Assembly (NCBI RefSeq): GCF_022008365.1 | Contig: NZ_JAIRBA010000004.1 | Coordinates: 1-64,000 of the forward strand | DNA from: Aequorivita vitellina | GTDB lineage: Bacteria; Bacteroidota; Bacteroidia; Flavobacteriales; Flavobacteriaceae | Direction of reading: 5' to 3' | DNA: 64,000 nucleotides | Translations under genes and position numbers: made by a program | Shown: piece by piece, positions 25,521 to 32,392 of the stretch | How the letters are laid out: each line of letters opens with the position of its first letter | Numbering within the stretch: position 1 is the first letter of the stretch | The notes under the pieces: model-generated | The model's database searches: none | What the model was told of the DNA's origin: nothing | What the model saw: only the letters and a program-made list of their open reading frames with translations

Positions 25521-26447
25521 TTATTTATTTAAAAAGTTATTGGTAGCAACAGTTTTAAACTCGGGATTATCGTCAAAAAATTGATGCAAATGCCTTAAGT
25601 GTCCGCTTCCAAAAATGATTAAAATCCTATCATTATCCTCTGTTTGTTCTAGAATATTACGGTATATAAACAGGTTGCGCCTATACCATTCCGTTGCCAG
25701 TGCCACCCCAATATTGTTGAAATCAAAAGATCGCATTTGATAAAGAAGTCCATCAATTTCCATCTCCATTTCCTGATAACCAAACATCACATTTGCAGTG
25801 TCTTTTACGGTTATTGCTATGTTGTTATAATAGTTGTGGTTGTTTAAAATTTGTTGCCAGTCATTTAGATGAATCAAATTCTCCTTTACCGTATTTTCAG
25901 TAAAGTCTTTTTGACGTTTTTCCATTTGTTGATTGTATGCTTTATTGTATTCCTGGTACGATTCTATTGAAAGTGTATCTGAAATAAAATCTGCATAAGG
26001 CGCTAAAAACACTCCGGGATGGTCAACCGCTATAATTTCATTGATTCCCAATTGTTTTGCCAACCTAAACCCCAGCTGGTACACTTCGTTTTGTCCACCC
26101 TCAATGGCTTTTAATGTTAAACGACCGCTAGCATAAAGCGCAAACAAACTGTCCAATTTGGGTTGTTGGCCTGGTAGGAATTCGACAAATATTTTATGAG
26201 GCTTATATGCTGCCAACAAAGCAACTACTTCCTGGATTTCAGCCTGTCTCTTTTTTGTGAAATAATCATCGATTTCGAGATTATAGGTATCCATTCCTGG
26301 ATTGTCAAAATGATATACCCCAAGAAGTATAGCTTCTTTGGAAGCCTTGTAAGAAAGTTGTGCTGATTTATTCTGACTTCTCACTTGATTGCTTCCCATT
26401 ATCACCGCTGAAATTAGGAGGACTTTAATTAGTTGATTAGTATTCAT
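25521..26447 (-). CDS. DUF5694/TraB-like secreted protein
   Basis: 308 residues with a signal peptide (core about 8-20, ending SNQVRSQ). The mature part begins E-A-I-L-L-G-V-Y-H-F-D-N-P-G-M-D, then F-V-E-F-L-P-G-Q-Q, E-V-Y-Q-L-G-F-R-L-A, A-V-D-H-P-G, and near the end I-I-F-G-S-G-H-L-R-H. The paired G-x-Y-H-F, V-E and G-H-x-R-H motifs resemble the TraB/PrgY/ChaN-like fold seen in DUF5694 proteins. Periplasmic hydrolase activity is possible but not shown. It faces the same way as the hydrolase and Crp genes that follow, with 90-100 base gaps. Confidence 0.7.
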   Translation of the reverse strand: MNTNQLIKVLLISAVIMGSNQVRSQNKSAQLSYKASKEAILLGVYHFDNPGMDTYNLEIDDYFTKKRQAEIQEVVALLAAYKPHKIFVEFLPGQQPKLDSLFALYASGRLTLKAIEGGQNEVYQLGFRLAKQLGINEIIAVDHPGVFLAPYADFISDTLSIESYQEYNKAYNQQMEKRQKDFTENTVKENLIHLNDWQQILNNHNYYNNIAITVKDTANVMFGYQEMEMEIDGLLYQMRSFDFNNIGVALATEWYRRNLFIYRNILEQTEDNDRILIIFGSGHLRHLHQFFDDNPEFKTVATNNFLNK

Positions 26448-26540
26448 AATTATATTTTTTAGATAGATTCATATTTCTTTAAAAGATTCTTTTAACCATT
26501 ATTTCACCACACATACATCAACTGGCCATTGTTTTTTTGA

Positions 26541-27416
26541 TTAATCGCTTAGCCACTTCTTCATTATTGCAACTGTCCTTTTGGGTTTTTCTTCCTGAAC
26601 TAGATGTCCAGCTTTAAAAGCATAAGTGGTTTCACTCGAAAAGAAGTTTTTCCACTTCTCCAGATTCTTCATTTTTATAAAATTGTCTTTTTCACCCCAC
26701 AGAATCAATACAGGCTTATTCTTTATCACAACTGCATTTTGCCATAGTTCTTCATACCAATCAGATGAACCAATTAAGGATTTTCCAAGGTTGAGCAGGC
26801 CATATCTGCTGTTCCTATTTGGGAAAGGTTTTTTATAGTGGTAGTGTACTTTTTTACTCAGGAGCTTCTTAGTGTAAAAAGCTTTTTTGAGCAGCACTGT
26901 GGGTGAAAAATTAGTGTTTAGATATAAGAAATTGCCCAAACTGCTATGAAGGATTCGGTCTATTTTTTGAGCGTTTTTATCTTCCTTTGTTCCCCATAGC
27001 CAGGTATTAAACATCACAATTCTTTTTACATTTTCAGGATTTGATATGGCATAAGACAACCCAATGGGTCCACCAAAATCATGAACTACTAGCGTTATGT
27101 TTTTTAAATTGAGATGTTCAATTAGCTGCCTTAGATTGATGGCGTGTTCTTGCGGTGTACCGACAAAGTCTTTAGGTTTATCAGACAAACCAAATCCAAT
27201 AAGATCTGCTGCAATACACCGATAGTCCTTTGAAAGTTCCCTTATAAAATCCCTATATAGGAATGACCAGGTTGGAGTGCCATGAACAAACAGAATGACG
27301 TCACCCTTTCCTTCATCAACATAATGCATATTGCCTGCTTCTAATCGCAGAAAGTTGTTTTTAAATGGATAAAGGGCGGTGTCCACCCACGATTGGGAAA
27401 AGATTGTTGCGTTCAT
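26541..27416 (-). CDS. Alpha/beta hydrolase, haloalkane dehalogenase-like
   Basis: 291 residues. The oxyanion motif is VHGTPTWSF; the nucleophile elbow V-H-D-F-G-G-P carries Asp113 in place of the usual Ser, which is the haloalkane dehalogenase/epoxide hydrolase type. A cap domain follows (NTWLWG, where Trp could bind halide), then W-G-E-K-D-N (about 243) and the base H271 in AGHLVQEE. In standard dehalogenases the residue after Asp is Trp; here it is Phe, so the substrate is uncertain. It is soluble and lacks a signal peptide. It may be regulated by the Crp-type gene upstream. Confidence 0.75.
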   Translation of the reverse strand: MNATIFSQSWVDTALYPFKNNFLRLEAGNMHYVDEGKGDVILFVHGTPTWSFLYRDFIRELSKDYRCIAADLIGFGLSDKPKDFVGTPQEHAINLRQLIEHLNLKNITLVVHDFGGPIGLSYAISNPENVKRIVMFNTWLWGTKEDKNAQKIDRILHSSLGNFLYLNTNFSPTVLLKKAFYTKKLLSKKVHYHYKKPFPNRNSRYGLLNLGKSLIGSSDWYEELWQNAVVIKNKPVLILWGEKDNFIKMKNLEKWKNFFSSETTYAFKAGHLVQEEKPKRTVAIMKKWLSD

Positions 27417-27517
27417 TATGGATAAGATTAAAATGTTAAGTAGCTGTTTTACTGTTTCTTATTTTGAAACAAAGATCAGGCACATATCACATTTTATTTT
27501 TGGTATAAACCAAGATT

Positions 27518-28078
27518 CTAAATCTTAATCGTATTGAACAGCTTACTAAAGTTTGATGAATCAATCCGCAAATAGGAAGCTAAGTCTTTATGGGCTACAA
27601 GGCTGAATAGGTGTGGGCTTCTTTGAGCAAAAGATTTGAATCGCTGATTTATATCAAAAGCCATTAATTCATAGTGACGCTGTACCATGCCAATTAAAAG
27701 GAGTTCGGTTGCTTTTCTGAAAAGGGTTTCTATTTCCCGATGTTCGTGCATCAATTGCTGGTGCTTTTCAAAAGAGAGTCGAAGGAAGGAGCTGTCGGTA
27801 ATTGTCTCCAAAAAATACGTTGAGGGGGTTTGCGTAAGAAACGATTCGGGTATCCCGCTAAATGAGGGTGGATAGGTAAACGCAATGACATGCTGCTTGT
27901 GTTGGTTTAGGTAATAGGATTTTTGAATACCGTCAAGTACAAAATAAATGTATCGCTCCGTTTCTCCAGGGGCTGTCATTACAGTTTTTTTGGGAGCCTT
28001 GTATTCTGTCCATTCCGAAAGGTACGCGTCAAGGATACTTTGATCTATTGGATGTATTTTATTAAAGAAGTCTTTCAT
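27518..28078 (-). CDS. Crp/Fnr-family transcription regulator
   Basis: 186 residues. The N-terminal two thirds is a cyclic-nucleotide-binding beta-roll (APGETERYIYFVLDGIQKSYY, V-I-A-F-T-Y-P-P-S-F-S-G) without a clear cAMP phosphate-binding motif. The C-terminal HTH includes V-A-H-K-D-L-A-S-Y-L-R-I-D-S-S-N-F-S-K-L. This is the common Bacteroidota Crp subfamily. It precedes the hydrolase gene (gap about 100 bases) on the same strand. Confidence 0.88.
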   Translation of the reverse strand: MKDFFNKIHPIDQSILDAYLSEWTEYKAPKKTVMTAPGETERYIYFVLDGIQKSYYLNQHKQHVIAFTYPPSFSGIPESFLTQTPSTYFLETITDSSFLRLSFEKHQQLMHEHREIETLFRKATELLLIGMVQRHYELMAFDINQRFKSFAQRSPHLFSLVAHKDLASYLRIDSSNFSKLFNTIKI

Positions 28079-28248
28079 TGTTTTAGCGCTTGTACATAAC
28101 TGGAGTCCCTAATAACCTCTAAATTAAATGAAAAATACGTTGCTTAAAAGCCGTGGGATGTTTTTAAGGGAAATAGGCTGTGAGTTTTTAGAAAATGGTG
28201 ATATGGTTTTAGGAAAATGCAAGGCTTTTTATGTAAAACGCATTCGTT

Positions 28249-28935
28249 TTAAAACACACAAATAGTATCTGCACGCTTTAAAACTGTTTTTTCAAGTTGA
28301 AAGCGAAAAGCCTCGTGAGCTTCGGGTTGTTCAATTTTTAGAAGCATTTGTGTGTTTTCCCAAACATCTTCCCGCCAGCTGGTAATAAGTTTAGAAATTA
28401 AGTATTCATCCATTCTACCCAGCAAACTATCTACCCATTCAAGCATCGGGTTTAACGGCTCTAGAATTTCATCTTGTACACGATCAATGGTGCATGCAAT
28501 TACATAATTTACGCGTTTGTGATCTTCATAGCGTTGTTGTCGTTGCGTTATGGAAAGGGAGTTCCATTCAGGTTTTAAAAGATCGAATAAGGCTAATACT
28601 AAGTCGTAATTTATATGTGCATTAACCCCAAGTATTAAGCACTGCAGTTCGCTTAACTCTTTGGTACAAGTGGTTTTATGCGCGTGTTCCCAAACTTTGG
28701 AGGTTAGGTCTCCACAATCATAACACGTTAAGGAGTCGAAATAATAATCTGCAAAACGGTGTAGCAATGTATTTACCCAGGCTGAATCGTGAAATTCGTT
28801 GTTGTTAATTGCCGAAACCATGTTGGTACTCATTAAATGATAGCAGCTTAAAAACACATGGCGCGAATCTTTGGTAGCTTTCCAATCATCGGCGTAGCGG
28901 GCCATTTTAACCAATACTGGATCTGTTGGACTCAT
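28249..28935 (-). CDS. DUF5995-family protein
   Basis: 228 residues, helical, soluble. Features typical of this family as I know it: F-L-S-C-Y-H-L-M-S near the start, F-H-D-S-A-W-V-N-T-L-L-H-R-F-A-D-Y-Y-F, then L-G-V-N-A-H-I-N-Y-D-L-V-L-A-L, with a conserved N-A-H-I-N motif. The biochemical function is unknown. It is a single gene between the Crp regulator and the tRNA. Confidence 0.7.
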   Translation of the reverse strand: MSPTDPVLVKMARYADDWKATKDSRHVFLSCYHLMSTNMVSAINNNEFHDSAWVNTLLHRFADYYFDSLTCYDCGDLTSKVWEHAHKTTCTKELSELQCLILGVNAHINYDLVLALFDLLKPEWNSLSITQRQQRYEDHKRVNYVIACTIDRVQDEILEPLNPMLEWVDSLLGRMDEYLISKLITSWREDVWENTQMLLKIEQPEAHEAFRFQLEKTVLKRADTICVF

Positions 28936-29159
28936 ATTTTTTATATTTAATACACTATTAAAATATACAAAATACGATTTTTTATTATTGAAAAGAAAGT
29001 GACGGTTACTCTAACACCTAATTTAACCCAATTTATAGGTTTACCAGGATTTTTGCATAAACACAACAATTAGGCTTGGTCCCTTTTATATGCCAAAAAC
29101 GCATCAAAATCCCCCAAACAAAAAAAGCCCATCCTAATGGATAAGCTTCTCATCGGTCT

Positions 29160-29259
29160 TCCCGATAGCTATCGGGATTCAACCACATCCCGAAGTTAAT
29201 TCGGGACAACACAACTTCATTCCTCTTTCTAAGGTGAAAGAGATACCCGATTTCTCGGG
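29160..29259. repeat. Cluster of CCCGA-type palindromes beside tRNA-Asp
   Basis: TCCCGATAGCTATCGGGA (29160-29177) is a perfect 18-bp palindrome. TCCCGAAGTTAATTCGGGA and ACCCGATTTCTCGGGT follow before the tRNA. A related TCCCGATAACTATCGGGA lies at 29444-29461. These are stem-loop interspersed repeats; the last could also end tRNA transcription. The rest of 28936-29267 has no gene. Confidence 0.7.
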
Positions 29260-29267
29260 TGTTTATG

Positions 29268-29341
29268 CGGTCTGGACGAGACTCGAACTCGCGACCCCCT
29301 GCGTGACAGGCAGGTATTCTAACCAACTGAACTACCAGACC
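29268..29341 (-). tRNA. tRNA-Asp (anticodon GTC)
   Basis: 74 nucleotides on the minus strand. Acceptor arms GGTCTGG and CCAGACC, D-arm GTTC-AGTTGGTTAG-A, anticodon stem CCTGC/GCAGG with loop CTGTCAC (anticodon GTC), T-arm with GAGTTCGAGTCTC, and discriminator G. CCA is not encoded in full. No integrase or phage gene is next to it. Confidence 0.95.
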
Positions 29342-29644
29342 AATATTATAAATTCGTTTTCACGATAATCGACAACAGTCGATTGGTAATATTGTTACAC
29401 TAAATTTTAATAACTATCTCTTCTTCTATCTAGTATTCTAATCATCCCGATAACTATCGGGAGAACTACCAGACCAAGTTTTTCACTCTATCCCGAAACT
29501 TAGGGGCAAACCCCAACAACAGTTGGGCATAGTGAAAAATTGTTACCAATACATTTTGAAATTTCTCTCTTGCTGTATTAAGCGGTGGCAAATATACCAC
29601 TCCATTTCATTTTCACAAACTATTTTTTTAAAAAATATTAAATA
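29342..29644. other. Gene-free stretch with a tRNA-Asp fragment and hairpins
   Basis: GAACTACCAGACCAA (29463-29477) repeats the first part of tRNA-Asp (29329-29343) exactly, directly after the palindrome at 29444-29461. TTTTTCACTCTA (from 29478) and TAGTGAAAAA (to about 29539) form another inverted repeat. No gene is visible. Confidence 0.55.
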
Positions 29645-30574
29645 TTATCCAAACTTCTGACGTTCCACTAGATACGTAGTCAATATCTTATTAAAACTTT
29701 CATTAATGTCGGTTAAAACGTACTTAATTCGGTATTGCGCACAACGCAGCTGCAATTCGGTGAAGTACTTTTGCACTGCTTCGGCATATTCTTCTTTAAT
29801 ATTATCTGCGTAAAGGTTTACGTGTTCTCCAGTTTCAACATCTACAAAGCGCTTGGGACGGTTACTAAAATTAAATGTTAACTCCTTCTTTTTATCGAAA
29901 GTGTGAAAAAGTATAACTTCGTGTTTGTTGTACTTTAAATGTTGCAGCGCCTCAAAAAGTTTTTCAGCTTCTGCATCGCTTTGAAGCATATCGGTAAAAA
30001 GGAAAACCAAGGATCTTCGTTTTAGTTTTTCAGCAATTAAATGAAGATGTTCGTAGGTTTTAGTTTCCGTTTTTTCTTTTGAAGAAATCAAGGCTTCGTT
30101 TAGTTTTTGAAGCAGCATTTGGTGATGGCGCTCACTGCCTTTTTCCGAAGCGTAAAACTCATAATTATCGCTGTAAATACTCAAGCCAACGGCATCGCGC
30201 TGACGTTTCATTAAATTTAAAATTGCCGCTGAAGCTAGAACCGAAAAACCAATTTTATTTAAAGAATTTATATTGAATTGCTTTAGCTTTGGATAGTGCA
30301 TCGAGCTGCTATTATCTACAATTAAATGGCAGCGCAAATTTGTTTCCTCCTCGTATCGCTTGGTATAAAGCTTATCGGTTTTGGCAAACAGTTTCCAATC
30401 TATATGTTTGGTACTTTCGCCATTGTTATAAATTTTATGTTCGGCAAATTCAGCAGAAAACCCGTGAAACGGACTTTTATGTAGCCCAGAAATAAAGCCT
30501 TCCACCACTTGTTTTGCAAGCAGCTCTAGGTTTTTAAAACCCGTAATCTCGTTTATTTCCTTTTCTATATTCAT
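29645..30574 (-). CDS. DUF58 protein, MoxR-associated, vWA-like
   Basis: 309 residues from the ATG at 30574. The longer ORF to 30655 would code the leader through an inserted repeat (R-P-F-A-C-A-Q-D-D is its translation), so the inner start is preferred. DUF58 signature: H-I-D-W-K-L-F-A-K-T-D-K-L-Y-T-K-R-Y-E-E-E (about 66-86), then V-D-N-S-S-S-M, a MIDAS-like DxSxS motif. Such proteins normally work with a MoxR AAA ATPase and vWA/batABC genes in aerotolerance or envelope assembly; those partners are not in the window. Cytoplasmic. Confidence 0.88.
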   Translation of the reverse strand: MNIEKEINEITGFKNLELLAKQVVEGFISGLHKSPFHGFSAEFAEHKIYNNGESTKHIDWKLFAKTDKLYTKRYEEETNLRCHLIVDNSSSMHYPKLKQFNINSLNKIGFSVLASAAILNLMKRQRDAVGLSIYSDNYEFYASEKGSERHHQMLLQKLNEALISSKEKTETKTYEHLHLIAEKLKRRSLVFLFTDMLQSDAEAEKLFEALQHLKYNKHEVILFHTFDKKKELTFNFSNRPKRFVDVETGEHVNLYADNIKEEYAEAVQKYFTELQLRCAQYRIKYVLTDINESFNKILTTYLVERQKFG

Positions 30575-30627
30575 ATTGTCATCCTGAGCGCAGGCGAAGG
30601 GTCGTTTATTTCTTTTTCTATATTCAT
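30549..30627 (+). repeat. Interspersed repeat inserted at a gene start with a 26-bp duplication
   Basis: The 26-bp sequence beginning TCGTTTATTTC and ending CTATATTCAT occurs at 30549-30574 and 30602-30627 with one mismatch. Between them is a 27-bp piece, ATTGTCATCCTGAGCGCAGG plus CGAAGGG, of the CTTCGCCTGCGCTCAGGATGAC-type repeat. It duplicates the first codons of the DUF58 gene. Confidence 0.8.
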
Positions 30628-30647
30628 CTTCTTTTTTATAGAAGAAT

Positions 30648-31112
30648 TTATTCAACAGTTTTTTTCAGAATATAAAAATCGGCCAGATCGCCAGTTACCA
30701 CATTGCCGTCCAAATCAAGCATAGTCAATTGGTTTTCCCCAACTTTGAATTTTAGGGTTCCGTTTTTAATATTCAGGGTGATTTTTGAGCCTGTTTCGTC
30801 CCAGGTAAAGGTACCGGTCTCTCCTATTTCTGCTTTTTTATCTTCATAATCGCTTAAATAGGTTTGAGACAAGATGTAGGTTTTATCGTCTTTTAGCTCT
30901 ACAACAGTTTTTATTCCATCGCAATCTGCACAGGGTGTGGTACCTTCGTAAACCCCAGCCCAATCTAGCGAGGTTTCTGAGTTATGTGAATCAACAACTG
31001 TTGAATCTACAGTTTCCGTCATGTCTTCGGAAGAAGCTTCCGTTTTTTCGCCATTTTTACAACCAACTAAAGTGATGGCGACGACACCAAATAATAATGC
31101 TACGTTTTTCAT
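30648..31112 (-). CDS. NlpE-like lipoprotein
   Basis: 154 residues. Lipobox T-L-V-G-C with lipidated Cys18 and a Ser/Thr/Glu-rich spacer to about residue 48. The domain W-A-G-V-Y-E-G-T-T-P-C-A-D-C-D-G-I has the CxxC (Cys61, Cys64) of the NlpE N-terminal barrel, followed by L-K-D-D-K-T-Y-I-L-S and E-T-G-T-F-T-W. In enterobacteria NlpE senses envelope and copper stress; here only the N-terminal type domain is present, anchored to a membrane. It sits behind the DUF58 gene on the same strand. Confidence 0.85.
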   Translation of the reverse strand: MKNVALLFGVVAITLVGCKNGEKTEASSEDMTETVDSTVVDSHNSETSLDWAGVYEGTTPCADCDGIKTVVELKDDKTYILSQTYLSDYEDKKAEIGETGTFTWDETGSKITLNIKNGTLKFKVGENQLTMLDLDGNVVTGDLADFYILKKTVE

Positions 31113-31191
31113 CTTTTTCTTTTTTTTAATATTGAACTTTGTTAATACTTTTCTACTGTTCGTAGGTTCATTTAAAAGTTTTGGGAAGTTC

Positions 31192-31737
31192 TTATTTTGA
31201 AATTTTATCTACAATACCATAAGATACAGATTCCTCGGCGCTCATCCAATGATCGCGGTTAAAATCTTTCATCACTTTTTCGAATTTCTGACCGCAGTTT
31301 TCGGCAAGGATACGGGCGCTAATTTCTTTGGTTTTTAAAATTTCCTGTGCGGTAATTTCTATATCGCTAGCAACGCCTCGGGCGCCTCCACTTGGTTGAT
31401 GAATCATAACGCGAGCGTGTGGTTGAATAAAGCGTTTTCCCTTTTCGCCAGCAGAAAGTAAAATACTTCCCATAGACGCTGCCAAGCCAGTACAAATAGT
31501 TGAAACTGGACTCTTTATTTCTTTTAAGGTGTCGTAAATAGAGAACCCGGAAGTTACGTAACCACCAGGGCTATTTATGTAAAATTTAATTTCGTCGTGG
31601 CTCAAGGCATCCAGATACATCAATCTGTCTACCACGTGGCGCGCGCTTTTATCGTCAACCATTCCCCAAAGAAAAACTTTGCGTTCCTCTAGTAATTTAC
31701 CATCTATTTTATCCTGTACTTTTTCTGTTTTTTTCAT
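31192..31737 (-). CDS. clpP: ATP-dependent Clp protease proteolytic subunit
   Basis: 181 residues. Catalytic triad by motif: Ser88 (LAASMGS), His113 (MIHQPSGG), Asp162 (NRDHWMSA). It is a serine peptidase that assembles as a tetradecamer with ClpX or ClpA/C. It is shorter than usual housekeeping ClpP and starts M-K-K-T-E-K-V-Q-D-K. As no clpX is adjacent, it may be a second ClpP paralog of the genome, as seen in some flavobacteria. Confidence 0.93.
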   Translation of the reverse strand: MKKTEKVQDKIDGKLLEERKVFLWGMVDDKSARHVVDRLMYLDALSHDEIKFYINSPGGYVTSGFSIYDTLKEIKSPVSTICTGLAASMGSILLSAGEKGKRFIQPHARVMIHQPSGGARGVASDIEITAQEILKTKEISARILAENCGQKFEKVMKDFNRDHWMSAEESVSYGIVDKISK

Positions 31738-31799
31738 AGTTTTTGGTCTGTGTCCTCCATCGTAGTCAAGAGGTTTTCTATAAGCTTACTATTTTAAAA

Positions 31800-31846
31800 T
31801 GCGGTCTCGACTGTGCTTCAACTACGCTTAGCATAAACTCGCGACC
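31800..31846 (-). other. tRNA-Asp-like fragment interrupted by a repeat
   Basis: TGCGGTCT (31800-31807) and AACTCGCGACC (31836-31846) match the 3' half of tRNA-Asp at 29267-29295 in order, but the piece between is a CGACTGTGCTTCAACTACGC stretch of the interspersed-repeat type. Not a functional tRNA. The match is short, so chance is possible. Confidence 0.35.
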
Positions 31847-31865
31847 AGCCATTCCACTAATATAG

Positions 31866-31895
31866 AAAAAGGCCTAGCAATACGCCAAGCCTTTT
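31866..31895 (-). terminator. Terminator after thioredoxin gene
   Basis: On the minus strand AAAAGGC ... GCCTTTTTC forms a stem 28 bases after the thioredoxin stop, followed by a T-run. Confidence 0.75.
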
Positions 31896-31922
31896 GTTTT
31901 TAATTTTTCTTTTTCAAATATT

Positions 31923-32240
31923 TTACAAAAGTGAATCGATTGCTTCTGCATACACATTTTTAGGAGCAACGCCAACTTGACGGCCTACTACTTCGCCATT
32001 TTGAAAAACCAAAACGGTTGGAATGTTACGTACGCCATATTTAGCGGCAAACTCTTGGTTTGCATCAACATCTACTTTTCCTACTACGGCTTTACCGTCG
32101 TATTCTTTGCTTATTTCTTCAATGATGGGTCCTACCATTCGGCAAGGTCCGCACCAGGCTGCCCAAAAGTCAACCAATACCGGCTTATCGCTTTTTAAAA
32201 CCGTTTCTTCAAATGTTGCGTCTGTTATTTCTAATGCCAT
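31923..32240 (-). CDS. trxA: Thioredoxin
   Basis: 105 residues from the ATG at 32240, the standard thioredoxin length; a start at 32267 would place the first codons over the promoter box. Active site W-C-G-P-C (Cys30, Cys33), buried Asp in V-D-F-W, cis-Pro in V-R-N-I-P-T. General cytosolic dithiol reductant for ribonucleotide reductase and other enzymes. Confidence 0.96.
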   Translation of the reverse strand: MALEITDATFEETVLKSDKPVLVDFWAAWCGPCRMVGPIIEEISKEYDGKAVVGKVDVDANQEFAAKYGVRNIPTVLVFQNGEVVGRQVGVAPKNVYAEAIDSLL

Positions 32241-32264
32241 AATCTTCGTTTTTTTAATGAATTT

Positions 32265-32272
32265 CAAAAATA
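32265..32272 (-). promoter_or_regulatory. -7 box of the thioredoxin gene
   Basis: TATTTTTG on the minus strand is a full TAnnTTTG match, 25 bases upstream of the chosen ATG. Confidence 0.5.
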
Positions 32273-32392
32273 GTTAATTTTTATACTAATTCTTACACTC
32301 TTAATATATGTTTAGGAAATGTGGGTATTGTTTATTTCTATTGCTATATTTTATTCTTGTTTATCCAGCTTTTAAAATGCAACAAACACTAT

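Noticed and set aside
29268-29341. Integrated element at tRNA-Asp
   Set aside because: The repeated piece is the 5' side of the tRNA, not the usual 3' attachment end, and no integrase is present; reported only as a possible scar.
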